Notes: generated from the letters alone by a model not told the origin. DNA of 64,000 nt from Typha latifolia (GCA_019914945.1 CM034100.1:8567096-8631095), one strand, 5' to 3'. Shown: positions 1-12,038, counted from the first letter of the stretch. Numbers and translations: made by a program.

Positions 1-216
1 TTGGACAAGCATTACGAGTTCCAGGTGATGCCTTTTGGTCTGACCAATGCTCCAGCTACCTTTCAAGGCCTCATGAATGATATATTTTGGCCTCTATTAT
101 GAAGGTATGTCGTGGTATTTTTTGACGATATTTTGCTGTATAGCAGAACTGAATTATAGCATTGGCGGCATTTAGAGGATGTGCTAAATTTGTTGAAGCA
201 AAACCATTATAGCATT
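1..216 (+). pseudogene. Ty3/gypsy reverse transcriptase fragment (family A)
   Basis: The forward frame reads the RT palm: [14 protein letters not shown] at about 26-67 and FFDDILLYS at about 113-144, so the catalytic Asp pair is kept. Two in-frame stops (a TGA before RYVVVFFDD and a TAG after SRTEL) show that it is dead. The window edge removes its start, and near 217 the sequence switches abruptly to an LTR end. The closest relatives in the window are the RT pieces at 15413-15637 and 36578-36892, both on the other strand. Family assignment is firm; how this short forward piece arose is not visible. Confidence 0.85.
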
Positions 217-294
217 GGTTATGTGGACTGCTTTCTGCAATAAATTTAACTCTTAAAGGAATTATTCCATAGACGACCTTTTGGTACAAGAACT
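217..294 (+). mobile_element. family A LTR, 3' end fragment
   Basis: This matches the last about 75 bases of the forward A LTR at 25616-25689 (GACTGCTT, AATAAATT, GGAATTATTCC, TTTTGGT blocks in the same order). It lies between an RT piece and oppositely oriented gag, so it is a rearrangement scar rather than a complete LTR. Confidence 0.7.
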
Positions 295-1795
295 CATCAA
301 TATCTTCATCTGCGCCCTCCTCCACAGCCTCCTCTTGGACCTCTGAATACTCTCTCCATCACCAACCACCTCATCATCCCCCTTGAGGTCGTCGATGACC
401 ATCACACTCGTGGTCAGTTTGGAACACCGATGACCGGGGGTGAAACATTCATCGCATCGAAAGCAACACCCCTTCGCTCTTCACTCCTCCACCTGGGTAG
501 GTGTGAGAGTTCAAACGAGAGGTCTTGTGCCTCCTCTAATATCGAAAGAGGGGCTCAAGGGTGGTCGTGCTCCAGTACAAGCAGCCGCTGCCTTTGAACC
601 GGCAAAATTTCTAGTTGGCGTTCTCGATGCAAACCGCCCATTTTGGTTGCCCCAACTTGCTTTCGTTGCCATCTTCAGAGTCGTGTTTTTGCTCCATCCT
701 CACGGCCTTCTTAAAGGCCTCCTCAAGAGTGGTAGGGCAGAGAGCATGAACATCCACCTGTATTTCCTCCCGTAGCCCTAAAATGCATGTGCTCATTAAT
801 ATCGGTTCAGGCCAAGGTGGCTCGCAACGACTACTAACTCTTTCAAATTCTGCTTGGTACTCCAACACAGTTGTCCTGTAAACCATCTTGCTTAATGTGG
901 CAGCAAAATCTTCATATGCTGCTGTCCCAAATTTGCATGTAATTCTCCTACAAAAGTCTGCCCAACCTGTAAATTCTTCACCACGAATAGGCGATCGATA
1001 CCAATGCAATGCCGTTTCTTGGAGGTGAAAGCTTGCCATCAGTACTTTTGCATCCTCTGCTGTCCCTTGACAATCAAAATATTGCTCTACTTGAAACACC
1101 CAATTCGTCGGATCACCGCCTTAGAATTTTGGAAAGACCAAGCGTGCGGTTCTCCCTCGGATAGCATTGTCAGCCTCGCGAAAGTTCTTTGGTTCAGGTC
1201 TGAATAGCTGTGCTTGTTGCTCTCCTTCTTTGAATCCTTGAGCACACCCATCACCATCTTCAAAGGGATCAACATCATCATCTAAGTGCCAATCTTCTTC
1301 ATTGAAGAAGCGTACCGGTGCCCCACGCCTCTCGGGTTCCACGACCGTCGACCTCAAGTTGTGTATCAGAGGTGAGGGATGATGTGTAGGAATTGGTTAA
1401 AGAGGATTATTGACACTAACATGTCATACCTAGACCTGTGGAGTATCAATTCGGTCTGATCCCACCGCTGGTCCTTGTTGAGGCACCGATCTTCGTCAAG
1501 GAGATGACGAAGTCGATCGGTTTATGACATATTTCTTCTTCAAGGCATTATGATAATTCTGTATTGCATCCACCTGATGCAGCAATGTTTGAAACATTCT
1601 CCTAAGTTCATTTGCCAAGCCCATATTCACATCCATGGACGTTGGTTGATTCGGTCCTAGCGTGGCCGCCCTAAGGGAATTGACCTCTTGGTTAGGGTTT
1701 TCGTGGATTGAGTCTTCCCTTGTCGATGTGCTCTCTATTGATCTCCTTGTTGATGTCATATTTCTTGTCTCTACCATTAATAGAGGTCCGAGGTT
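295..1795 (-). pseudogene. family A gag and start of protease region, broken
   Basis: On the minus strand a Ty3/gypsy gag can be followed from MVETRNMTS (ATG ending at 1777) through frames at 1121-1357 and 611-1099 to a CCHC-type knuckle at about 430-470 (CFRCDECFTPGHRC). The 611-1099 piece is the retrotransposon gag core: FQVEQYFDCQGTAED, ASFHLQETALHWY, YQAEFERVSSRCEPPW. At least two frame changes separate the pieces, so no full Gag can be made. The left end stops in the acidic linker before protease, where it meets an LTR scrap. Its intact neighbours in element order are the PBS (1802-1813) and the LTR (1815-2588), so this is the 5' part of an A element on the minus strand. Confidence 0.85.
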
Positions 1796-1801
1796 CGCCG
1801 G

Positions 1802-1813
1802 GCTCTGATACCA
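1802..1813 (-). other. tRNA-iMet primer-binding site of family A
   Basis: The minus strand reads TGGTATCAGAGC, the complement of the plant initiator tRNA-Met 3' end, one base from the LTR terminus at 1815. It primes minus-strand DNA synthesis in the element's life cycle. Confidence 0.85.
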
Positions 1814-1814
1814 A

Positions 1815-2588
1815 TGATAGATTACAGAACGATCCCTTCAAGATCTGGATTGATTGTAGGAAGCAGTCCGCACAACCGAGAGAAAATATTCACCAAATAT
1901 TCTTCCATAATCATTAAATTACAAAACTAAGATTGATTGATCCATAATTTCTTGATTTATATTTTTCGTATTTATGCCCTTCACAGATTCAAATTGCAAC
2001 TAGGACGAAAATATGCTAGATTGGGGGTGATGGTGGTGGTGACGGGTGGAGTGGTCGAGATCCTAAGGAGGAGGGAGGACTCGACATACGAGGGAGGTTA
2101 GAAGATAGATGAAACCTTGCCAACAATAGAGGTGGCTGGTTGGTGAAGAGGGTGGAGGGAGATTAGGGTAGAGAGACTAGAGAGAGGATAGAGGAGGATA
2201 GAAACCAATATTCATTCATCATAATAATTTTGGCTGCCATCCACACTTTTGTAAAGGTTAGCCAACAAACCAAAATAACAATTATTAACCCTAATACTAG
2301 TGGACTCTCACTGATCACGTTCAAATAGGGTCAACTGCGTTCGAACGCACAAAAGACGTTCTCTATGGATGCGAATTGATGCAGGTGTTCTCACGTGAGC
2401 GTTTGAATGTGCCCGGTCGCGTTCGAATGCATATTTCGCGGTCTTTGTTTTTGTGAACTGATGCAGGCATTCGCAAAGGCGTTCAAACGTGCCGCCCCCT
2501 TCCGCGTTCCACTGCGACCTATGAAAAATTTATTTTTCTGAAAATAAATAACTAATGAAATAAAAAAAGACTCTATCAAGATGTATCA
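1815..2588 (-). mobile_element. family A LTR (5' LTR of the minus-strand copy)
   Basis: In element orientation it runs TGATACATC...CTATCA (774 bp) and is followed by the PBS and gag. U3 (about 2335-2515) holds several TTCGAACG or TTCAAACG palindromic repeats with the phrase GATGCAGGCGTTCG. No matching target duplication is seen at the right end, because it borders an older family B piece. Confidence 0.85.
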
Positions 2589-2794
2589 TTATATTATACT
2601 CATGTGTCAGTGGTTATAAGTTGTATCTTGATGGTTTATCATGACTTGTGTGGGCCTTGCTAGATTATGTAGCTGTCTAGTATGGTTGTTGTGGATATAG
2701 ATATGGTTTTGTTAACCGGTTTAACTTGATGATGTCATGATTTATTTTATGGCCTACTGTATATTATTGTGGACTTAGATGTTTATATGTTAAT
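2589..2794 (+). mobile_element. family B LTR fragment (3' region), decayed
   Basis: It matches the B LTR stretch at about 8229-8360 (TTGTATCTTGATGGTTT, TATATTATTGTGGACTT, TATGTTAA). It stops at ATGTTAAT, where a second B LTR begins with TGTAACAACCC, which suggests B inserted into B. Confidence 0.7.
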
Positions 2795-3121
2795 TGTAAC
2801 AACCCAAACCCAAAAAAAAAAAATTAGGCACGACGCGATCGGCCACACTGTGGCCGGCCTCGTGCCCATGCAAGCTGCATGCGGGCGGTATCCTTTGCCA
2901 TTTGTCCGTCTGACCAACAGTGCATGACCGGTGGGCTGCGGCGGGCCCCGACGCCGCCGCAACCCCCTTCCACCACCTCCTCTCTCTCTCTCTCTTTATC
3001 TATCTATCTCTCTCTGTCTCTCTCTCACTCCACTCTCCCTCGACTTTCTTTCGCACTCCTCGTTGCCAACGTCGGCCCGCCGCCACCTTCCCGAAGCCGC
3101 TGCCGCCGGTGAGAAACTCTT

Positions 3122-3176
<55 letters not shown>

Positions 3177-3352
3177 CCCGAGCTCGTCGGAGCCGAGCCG
3201 TCGGCGAGAGGCTGGCCGCTGGCTGGCCAGCAGCGGCCGGTGCCCTCCCCGCCGGCCCGGGTCTGCAAGCTCCTTCCTCACCTCCTCTCTTTGTTTTCTT
3301 CCTCTTCTCTTCTTCTTCTTCTTCTTCTTCTTCTTCTTCTTCTTCAGCTCCC
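2795..3352 (+). mobile_element. family B LTR, 5' part
   Basis: It begins TGTAACAACCC, then the conserved GGCACGACGCGATCGGCC block, a GC-rich stretch, (CT)n at about 2980-3030 and 3121-3172, and (TTC)n at about 3311-3345. The same order occurs at 11782-12240, 17736-18310 and 55403-56030. The (TTC)n end joins a piece of family A pol. Long serine/leucine-rich reading frames here are translations of the microsatellites, not genes. Confidence 0.8.
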
Positions 3353-3650
3353 CTCAGCTCCAAACGATATGCAACCAGACCAAAATGCTCTAATACCCGA
3401 AACAGACCAAAGTAGCAATATGCTAACTTTTAGTTATGCATCGAACGCAAGGTCACCTGTCTATACGGTTGTACCCTCACAAATACCCAACTGCCGATGT
3501 CGAACTCCTACTCCCGATGGCTACGATCATAAACTTGCTTCATGCGGTTTTGTGCAAGTTTAAGATGGGCATGTAACCTTGCCAATGTGACGTCTCTATC
3601 CATGAATGCTAAGTCCACCTCCATCTGATCGCAGATGTCACTGGATCATA
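3353..3650 (-). pseudogene. family A integrase C-terminal tail, fragment
   Basis: It is nearly the same sequence as 5340-5640 and, in part, 30720-30770: the integrase tail after the core (RIGSVAYRLELPE, VFHVSLL motif region). Stops and shifts are frequent. It directly abuts the start of an A LTR of opposite orientation, so the copy was rearranged, not simply truncated. Confidence 0.7.
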
Positions 3651-3654
3651 GATG

Positions 3655-4150
3655 TGATATGATTTGGGCTTCACCAATGTCGTCTCAAGCATAGATACAC
3701 TTAAGGGGTATCTTTTATTCTTGTTTTAGTGTTTAATTCATAGAAAAATAAGTTTTTTGTATGTCGCGTTTGAACGCGGGTGGAGTGCATTCGAACGCGT
3801 TTACGAACGCCTACATCAATTTCGCAAATACAGAGAATGTAAAATGCGCGTTCAAATGCGCTTGTGAACGCCTGCATCACGTTCGCACATACAGAGAACG
3901 TAGAATGTGCGTTCAAACGCTATTGGGCGCGTTCGAACGCGGTCGGCAAAAATCTACTATTTTAGGGTTAATAATTGCCATTTTTGAATTGTTTAGTTAG
4001 CCTCTAAAGATGTTGATGGCAACCATGGAATTATTATTGAATGAATTGAGTTTTGCCCTAGTCTCCTTCATCTTCTTCTCTCTCGTTCTCTCGTACCCCG
4101 GCGTCGCCGCTTCTAGCCTCCCTCGATCGACCACTCACCCTAGTCCCTTA
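3655..4150 (+). mobile_element. family A LTR, 5' two-thirds, forward
   Basis: It starts TGATATGATTTGGGCTTCACC and matches the reverse complement of the solo LTR at 22836-23753 up to the GTCCCTTAGGGGTGG block. The U3 array at about 3765-3945 holds 61-bp units (GCGTTCAAATGCGCTTGTGAACGCC...ATACAGAGAACG). It ends just before a minus-strand PBS, so the two LTRs face each other head to head. Confidence 0.8.
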
Positions 4151-4165
4151 GGGGTGGCCTGATAG

Positions 4166-4177
4166 GCTCTGATACCA
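4166..4177 (-). other. tRNA-iMet primer-binding site of family A
   Basis: The minus strand reads TGGTATCAGAGC, two bases from the LTR terminus at 4180. The following CTATCA repeats the LTR end motif. Just inside the LTR lies a second, degenerate copy (AGTATCAAAGTTTATCA). Confidence 0.85.
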
Positions 4178-4179
4178 CT

Positions 4180-5018
4180 TGATAAACTTTGATACTAATT
4201 GATGTGTTCTCGAACCAAAGATAGGCTATGCAACGATTCCTTCAAGATCTGGATGTATTATAGGAAGCAGTCCGTACAACTGTGGGAAAATATTTTCCAA
4301 ATATTCTCTAGTAGTCAAAAAATTACGAAAGTAATAGATTCATAAATTTCTGCTCTACAACTTTCGTATTTATGCCTTATAAAGATTCGAACTACAATTA
4401 GGACAAAAATATGGAATAACGTCGGTGATGGTGGTGGTGATGGGTGGAGTGGATGTTAGGGTTATGGATGAATATGGAGATGAAGGTGGATTGTGGATGT
4501 GATTTAGGGATATATACAAAGGGAATGAAGTGGTCGAGATCTCAAAGAAGAGAGGCGGCTCGAAAGTCGAGGGAGATTAGAAGTTAAGAGAAAAGGGAGG
4601 GAGATTAGGGTACATAGATGATATAGAGGTAAGAAATCAATATTCCAATAGCATTATGAATTTGGCTGCCATCCACATATATATAGAGGCTAGCCAACAC
4701 GTCCTAAAACAATATGTAACCCTAATTCTAGAAGATTCCCGCCGATCATGTTCGAACGCGCCCGATCGTGTTCGAACGCACAAAAGACATTCTCTGTATG
4801 TGTGAACGCGATGCAGGCGTTCAAACGTGGGCGTTCGAACTCGCCCGACCGCGTTCGAATGCACGATATGCGTTATCTATATTTGCGAACCTGATGCAGG
4901 CGTTTGCAAGGGCGTTCGAACACAACTCTACCTGCGTTCGAACACAACTTACAAAAAAATTATTTTAATAAAAATAAACAACTAATACAGTAAAAAAAGA
5001 ACCTAACCAAACGTATCA
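4180..5018 (-). mobile_element. family A LTR with embedded PBS-like copy
   Basis: In element orientation it runs TGATACGTTTGG...TTTATCA, followed by AG and the PBS. About 4745-4945 carries the TTCGAACG array with CTCTGTATGTGTGAACGC and GATGCAGGCG. A TATA-like TATATATAG lies at about 4677-4685 on the plus strand (minus-strand promoter), downstream of the array in transcription order. The LTR's left side is internal DNA remains; the right side is the 3' internal region of another minus-strand A copy. Confidence 0.8.
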
Positions 5019-5775
5019 GCCCACATCGGGGAAATGCTCCAAGATATTAGTCTCCAACTCCCATGTCGCCTCATAGGATGGCTTACCAAGCCACTCAACT
5101 AGAATCTCCATCTCCAATCTGGTACAATGTCATTGTCAGTGCCTTGCAAGTACATGAACTGGCTCTACAATCTTTGTCTCCTCCAATCTGGTACAATGTC
5201 ATTGTCAGTGCCTTGCAAGTATATGAACTGGCTCTACAATCTTTGTCTCCTCCAATGGCTCCAGTAGAGCTAATCTAATGACCTCATGATCTCCAATTTT
5301 CTCCCTTAGTAATGAAACAAGAAAGATATGATGTACTCTCGACCCTTCCGGTAGCTCCAAACGATATGCAATCGAACCAATACGCTCCAACACACGAAAC
5401 AGACAAAGTAGCGATGAGCTAACTTTTGGTTGCACATTAGACGCATGGTCACCTGCTGATATGGTTGCACCGTCACAAACACCCAACTGTCGATATCAAA
5501 CTCCTACTCCCTATGGCTGCGATCATAAACTTGCTTCATGCGATTTTGAGCAAGTTTAAGCTGATCACCCAACCTCCTTAATGTGGTGTCTCTATCCATC
5601 TATGCTAAGTCCACCTCTATCTAATCTGCATATGCCACTAGATCATAAGCAAGTAACGACGGAGCCGTGCGTCCATACACCACCTCAAATGGAGTCATGC
5701 CAATGCTGCTATAGTAGGCAGTGTTATAATACCACTCCACCCACGATAATAACTCCAACCATTGTCTCGCGCTAC
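5019..5775 (-). pseudogene. family A integrase, C-terminal half, broken
   Basis: The minus strand reads WYYNTAYYSSIGMTPFEVVYG near 5670-5740 (end of the integrase core), then a linker. At 5205-5486 follows the tail FRVLERIGSIAYRLELPEGSRVHHIFLVSLLREKIGDH. The order fits gypsy integrase with a GPY-like tail. A 69-bp tandem duplication (about 5114-5251) lies after the tail. Frames are broken by stops. At about 5776 the sequence switches to a B LTR. Confidence 0.8.
5114..5251. repeat. 69-bp tandem duplication
   Basis: Two adjacent near-identical 69-base units begin CCAATCTGGTACAATGTCAT and end TTTGTCTCCT; they differ visibly only at ACATGAACT / ATATGAACT. The single-copy version is at 30547-30620. 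The duplication is therefore private to this copy. Confidence 0.9.
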
Positions 5776-8511
5776 GTGCCCACCGCTGTTGTCGCAGCCA
5801 ACCGGCTGCGGCCAGCTAGCCGCGGTGGCCCCCGACGCTCCTTCCTCTCTCTTGCTCTTTTTCTCAATCTCTCTCTCTCTCTCACTCTCCTCTCTCTCTC
5901 AAACTCGCTTCCTCTCTCTCTCTAACTACTAACACCGCTGCCCCGCCGGCCTACTGACCTGCGCTACCTTACGTGGAACCGCCGTCGCTAGCTGCAGGTG
6001 CCCTCCCTGCCGGCCCGGGTCTGCACTTCCCTCCCCTTCTCCCTTCTTCTCCTCCTTTTATTCTTCTTCTTCCTCTTCTTCTTCTTCTTTTTATTCTTCT
6101 TTTTCTTTTTTCCTTTCTTCTTCTTCCTCGACTTCTTCTCCTTCTCTTTCTGCATAGTGCTAGGCTTGGCCCAGCACTGTAGTAGGCAGTACTGGGCCGA
6201 GCCTAGCACTGATGGCAGTAATTTATTTATTTATGTATGTTATTTTATTTTATTTATGTTATTTATTTAGGTATTTCCTTCTTAATTAATGCAAATAGAT
6301 TATTCAGATATTAATTATTTTAATAATATTATATATTCTTCAATGTGATTATTATTAATTCTAATTTGTATAATTAATGATTAATTAGTTATAACTATAG
6401 GTAATACTTATATTTATTATTTATATCTCTATTAGATTAATAGATAGATTGTAACTTATAATTATCAAATTATATACTAATATTCTTATGAGATACATTT
6501 TAAGTAATTCTAATAATTTATTATACATTATTATTTTGTAACAAATAAAATACTAGGCTTAGGTATTTATTTATTATTTTATAAAGTAATGACTACATAG
6601 TCCCTAATTAATCAAGATATAATTTAACTATAATCAGGTTTTATCTATATTTTACTTTTATTTATAATTAAAAATATAGCTAATTATAAAGATAAGTAGA
6701 AATTCTAAAACCTAACAAAGATTTTAATTAAATGAATGACTGACTTCATGCTACTTAAATATTTTCAGATCCCGAACCTCTTATGTGAGGCCCCGTGGAC
6801 CCTGTTAGGATGAGTTGTTGCTCGGTTACTAGATATGAGGGATACGTGAGTTGTGTCTTCTGATGTGAGGTGAGTAATCTTATCCCCTAGACGTCTTTCT
6901 CAAATTAGGGTATATTATATATTATGTACATGCATGTTTTGGCCTTAAGCATGATTATATGACTTTATATAGAGATAATTTCAGTCAAGCATATTTTATC
7001 ATGCATTTGATTAGGCTGATCTAGGATATGGGTACATTGGTTATGTATAGAGATGATTGGAGATAATTATATTGTTATAGTTTTATGTTGGGATGATCTC
7101 TATCATGAGTATGCATGTGATAGACTAGTAGGAGTATGCATGTGTTAGATATATGGTTGGAGACTACATTGCATTATTTTTCTCTTGACTTCCTTACCAC
7201 TTAAATTCCTTATATGCATGACTTGTTATAGTACTGGATATATGCACGTGATCTATCATATAAAAGGAAATGTATAAATCTTATTGATAGGAAAGTTGAT
7301 AGAAAAAGCATGAGGGTACCCGAGTAGGCACCAGGGTTAGGGGTGCTTGGAGCGTGGCCTATGTTTGAGGTCAGTTGAGTCTGTGCATAGACAATCGAAA
7401 CCTGTAGTTCGCTAGGGCATGTGTGTGGCGAGTTACCCTCAAGTGATTTCTATTAACTAGTGGAGTACCCGATCTTGATGAATTTTGATATACCTTTAGC
7501 GTATGGCAGGGTATGATTATGACTGAGATACCCTTAGCGTATGTTAGGGTATGCTTTGAACCTACAGGTAGGATGTTGAGATCGGGTATCGGGTGTTGAC
7601 TGAGTGGTCTAATATGATGATATTATACTGAGATATTGGTGATGATCGAGATGTTGAGAAATGCATATGATTTCATTATTATCTATTATACTTGATTATC
7701 GAATGGTCAATATGCATCATAGGTGGTTGTATTTGATATCATAGCATGATCATGATCGGCATGCATCATATGCGTTATATTTGAAACAGAGTTATGATGA
7801 TGGTATGACATAGAGATTTACTTATACATTATCGAGGATTATATATTTTATTAGTTATGACATGACATGTTATATATTTTTCATTTGTGTATTATTGAGG
7901 AACATTTATATACTCATTTATGATATGATGCTCTTTCTGATTCATATTATTCAGTACACGATTTACTCTTTGTTTGACATCAATGATTCGGAGTAAGTTT
8001 TATTCACTAAGCCTTTTGCTCATGACTCTTATTTCTTTTCTAACCCTCTCAGATATGTGGTACGTGATAGCGACTTGAGATATCTTGAGGAGATATTTTA
8101 GAGCGAGAATGAGGTAAGCTATAGACGTGAGATGGTATCGAAGATAGTTTAACCATATATTGAGTTATTCCATTATTTGATTTTTATACTTTATTATATC
8201 ATACGGTGATTTGTATAATACATATCCGATTATAGTGTACTCGTGTATTAGTTGTTTAGTTGTATCTTGATGGTTTGTTGTGGCCTGTGTGGGTCCTGCC
8301 AGATTTTATAGTAGTCTAGTGTATATTATTGTGGACTTGGATATTCATATGTTAACAAGTTTATTTGGTTGATAGTATGATTTATTTGGTGTTGGATTAT
8401 ATGAGCATGGATATGTTAGCAAATAGTATTTGATGATGTCATGATTGTATGTGCACAGGAGTGTATCTGTGCGTGATCGTGCACGTGCCTGTGCTGGGTG
8501 GGGACGTTACA
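5776..8511 (+). mobile_element. family B LTR, from about base 110 to the 3' end
   Basis: It resumes at the CCCACCGC...TGTCGCAGCC block, then CT- and TTC-rich tracts (5865-5925, 6050-6130), a long hairpin (6156-6210), about 550 bp of AT-rich DNA and the block GAGGCCCCGTGGACC. After that comes a C-poor 3' half ending GGGGACGTTACA. The end is set by the PBS at 8519. With 2795-3352 it makes an LTR near 3.2 kb, the length of the clean solo copy at 17736-20952. Confidence 0.8.
6156..6210. repeat. conserved B LTR hairpin
   Basis: The arms 6156-6179 and 6187-6210 pair over 24 bases with two mismatches (AGTGCTAGGCTTGGCCCAGC... against its complement), with a 7-base loop. Versions of the same hairpin occur at the same LTR position at 13433-13488, 18365-18413 and, expanded, at 56068-56295. 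Confidence 0.85.
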
Positions 8512-8518
8512 ATTCTGG

Positions 8519-8530
8519 TGGTATTAGAGC
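8519..8530 (+). other. family B primer-binding site
   Basis: TGGTATTAGAGC, one mismatch from the iMet PBS, lies 7 bases after the LTR end at 8511 and continues TTAGGTTT, close to the rest of the tRNA complement. The second B copy has TTGTATTAGAGC at 15008-15019. Confidence 0.75.
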
Positions 8531-11500
8531 TTAGGTTTAGTGATGATCTGGCAAACCATCAAGTACAGTTGTTGTCGGTTTATTTTTGGATTACATTGGT
8601 AGTCGATCTCAATGAGTTTAATATTAATTGGTTGAGATAGAGATCTAGGTCATGATGTTGAGATTATTAAGTTTTGATACTTTAATGATATTGATAGAAA
8701 TAATTTGTGATATTGGTATATTGAGAATTTATTTGAGTGATTAATGAGTAAGAAGAGATATTACTAAATCATGTATTGATGTTATTGATATTGATGTATT
8801 ATAGTTTGTGGAGCAAAATCTTGGATATATAGACATGTTCATATGTTGTGATAAAGTGTAGAAATTTGTAAATATGTGGAAATATGTATTTTGTGCAGAA
8901 GGATTATTATTAGTAGATTTGAGGGTATTCTGAGCAGATATAGCATATTTTTGGATTCTTGATCTTTTATGGATATATTTGAGATTAAGAGATTGATGTA
9001 AAAAGATATATGTGTAGAGAGACTATTTTGATACTTTATGAGGGTCATAATTATTGATTGTAGATCGATGAGTAAGATATATGATGATTTTGTATAGTGA
9101 AAAAGATATTTACTGATGTAATATAGATGATTGTAGATTGTATATAGAAAAGAATTTTTGGGATGACTAGTATGATAAATTATGTTTGCAAGATACTTGT
9201 ATTAGTAGGTATAAAATTTTGATTGTACCGACAAGATGGATGATTTAATAGGGATATGTTTGTCCAATAGTATTACTAGAGGATTAACGTCTCATTTAAA
9301 TCTTTAAGTTGATGATTACCAAATAGGGTAATGAGCAAAGGAAATATGACATGAATACAGTTATTGGATTATGAATTATTTTAGTAGCTAAGATGTTATG
9401 CATATAATTCTGGATGACATAATAGTAAGTTTTGTTTAGTAGTTGCTAATTATGTGAATATGATTAGATGGAAAAAATGATAATGAAAGCAATTATATAG
9501 AGTGATGATAGTTACTAAGTTGATGGTCTCACGACATATATGACAGTGAAAGTATATTTTGATTATCAGTTTAGTTTTGGGCTTTGATTTAGAGTATAAA
9601 AATATTATAGCATGACGATCGTGTGTTTTGGGTGATGAATTTTAATTACAAATGTACATACTTATTGTTATGATTATCAGGTGATATTAATGATGTTATA
9701 GAAGAAATTTTAATGATGCTATAAGATTAAATTATTCAGTATATGTGGTGGACTTTATATAGAGGATGTGATATAATATTAAGTTGAGACTCTTGAAGAG
9801 ATATGAGATTTAAGTGATTTAATTAGAAATAAAATATGTTGGTTTTTAATCATAGATATTAAATTAAGATATTATGTGCTTGGACAGGTTAGTTGTTTTG
9901 ATGTACTAATTGGAGAGATAATTTGATTGAGTTATTCATAGAACTCATAGATATAATTATTTATTATGACTAATTGATGATTTGGAAGATGATATACTTA
10001 CTTCATAGGACGGTAATGAAATGAATACAAAGGGCTATGATATGTCATATATAGTGTATTGATGGATGTTTATTATACTACTAGATGATAAACAGATAAT
10101 GATGTATAAGAAAGTGATTATATTAGCATTTGTTTAACCGTTAGTGTACATGTTTGATAATTACTAGAGATTATTGAGCGAGCTTTTTAGAATGATGAGA
10201 TTGATCTTGATAATTATAAAGACTTACATGTTTGCATTTGAGTCTTAAGATAAAGACATTAAATTGGGAGATAATGATTTCATGATTGGTCCCATTATAA
10301 TTTGTGAAAATTTGATCTTTTAATGAATTGCAAAGTTTAGGTTGCGAGTTGATCTAAAGTAAAAATGGAAGATATACTAGTAAGGTTGTAAGTAATATTT
10401 TTGGATGTCTTCTGATCTATATGAATAGGTTAGTGTCAATTATTTTATTGGCAGATATAGCATGACCAATTCGGGAGATTAATCTTAGTAGCTTTAGTTC
10501 ATATACAATATTTTTGTGGATTTGTCTAAGTCATGTTTATGTATTCTTAAAGATCAAGTATGATGGATTAGTAAATAGTTGTGTAGCAATGAATTGAATA
10601 TTATACCTGTCAAGATATTGAAGAGATTATTGGATTACTTAGTAGAACTTAGTAGATAGTATTTGGATCTAAATATCATTATCATTAAGTGATATTTTGG
10701 TGGATATACTAGTAGTGATAGTAATTAAATAGATAATGATCAAACTGGAATTACATGAATGGAGGAATAAATAGTTTGTATATAGAAAATGATTAATAAA
10801 AAGATCATTATAAATTTTATCAAGTATGTTTCTTGAGGTAGATTGAATTTACCCATTCAAGTATTACCATCTAAGAAGGAAGATAATGTAGGGAATCAGA
10901 AGGTTGTATAAATGCTATTTGATATTATAATATGATTAGTATTAACAGGTTGGATTAGATGTGCTGAATGTTATTTTGAGGAGTGTATTATAAATACAAA
11001 TGATATTGTAGTCTTATATGGATAGGTGTGATCTCTTATATTAATTTGTTTGGTAATTGACATAATGGTTTAAGCATCTGAGCAATACATTTTTAAATAA
11101 GAGAGTTTGCACTATTGCCTAAATTTTATGAGGATATCGGTTGATGGTAAGTATGTTTAGGTTAGTGACATAATTTGTTTAGAAAGAGAAATATGAGTTA
11201 AGTATTTTGGATGTTATTGAAATAACTTGTATTTATCGTTCTATCCAATATTAGTGATAATATTGAGCGATAATAGTTTAACGCATTTTTGAGATCGGAG
11301 TATATATTCCCTAGATTTTAGAGATAATTTATTTAAATAAGTTGTATTGTATTATTATAGGTAATTATGTTATTTCATTATTATATGGTTGCAATTTAGC
11401 AGGAGAAGTGATAGATTTGGATAGCTTGCGGTATTTTGGAGTAGGATGTGATTTAATTAATACGTGACAACACTTTTTATATTGCAGAATGAATGTACTC

Positions 11501-11766
11501 TTTCTTACAGACCAATGGTATTATTGATGTCTATAAACATAATATGATTACCTGACTGACATAGATCAAGGAATTTTATCCTTGTAAGGGAGTTACTTGT
11601 GGTTGTGTAATGTTAGGAGTTAATGAGTAAGTCAACGAAATATGAGTTATGAATCTGAAAAAGTGAGATTGCACAGTTGTCGATTTGATTAGAAGATAGT
11701 GGAATTAGATATGTGGATTTTCTTACAATACCAGCATGATATAAATTTTAGGGTCGAAATTTGCAT

Positions 11767-11781
11767 AAGGGAGAAGGAAAA
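11767..11781 (+). other. family B polypurine tract
   Basis: AAGGGAGAAGGAAAA directly precedes the 3' LTR start TGTAATAACC. This is the expected plus-strand primer. Confidence 0.8.
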
Positions 11782-11971
11782 TGTAATAACCTGCCCTAGA
11801 AAAAATAAAAAATTGGGCATGACATGGCTGGCCACACTGTGACCAGCCTCGTGCCCATGCAAGCTGCCAGCTTGCATGGTGAGGAACCACGTTCCCACCG
11901 CCGCTGCCGCAGCGGGCCCCAACGCTGCCGCTCCTTCCCCTCCACCGCCTCTCTTTCTCCCTCTATCTCTC

Positions 11972-12038
<67 letters not shown>

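Larger units (their letters stand above)
8512..11781 (+). mobile_element. family B (Tekay/Del-like) internal region, decayed
   Basis: It is bounded by a PBS on the left and, on the right, a purine tract followed at once by a B LTR start. The last bases (AGGGTCGAAATTTGCATAAGGGAG) resemble the 3' end of Tekay/Del chromoviruses, where coding DNA ends near a GACGAAATTT motif before the polypurine tract. No coding frame over about 70 residues survives. The plus strand is strikingly poor in C compared with G. I assign chromovirus from the ends and LTR type, not from a readable pol. Confidence 0.65.

Noticed and set aside
2879..3563. Overlapping frames of up to 210 codons rich in Ser/Leu (plus) and Arg/Glu (minus)
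   Set aside because: They translate (CT)n and (TTC)n tracts of the B LTR in several frames at once. The same frames recur at 5581-6270, 11796-12189, 17706-18462 and 55462-56263 with the LTR, and none has a domain.
8449..8640. Frame of 63 codons crossing the B LTR end and PBS
   Set aside because: It crosses the LTR/PBS boundary, is not continued as gag, and its equivalent is broken in the sister copy at 14930-15130.
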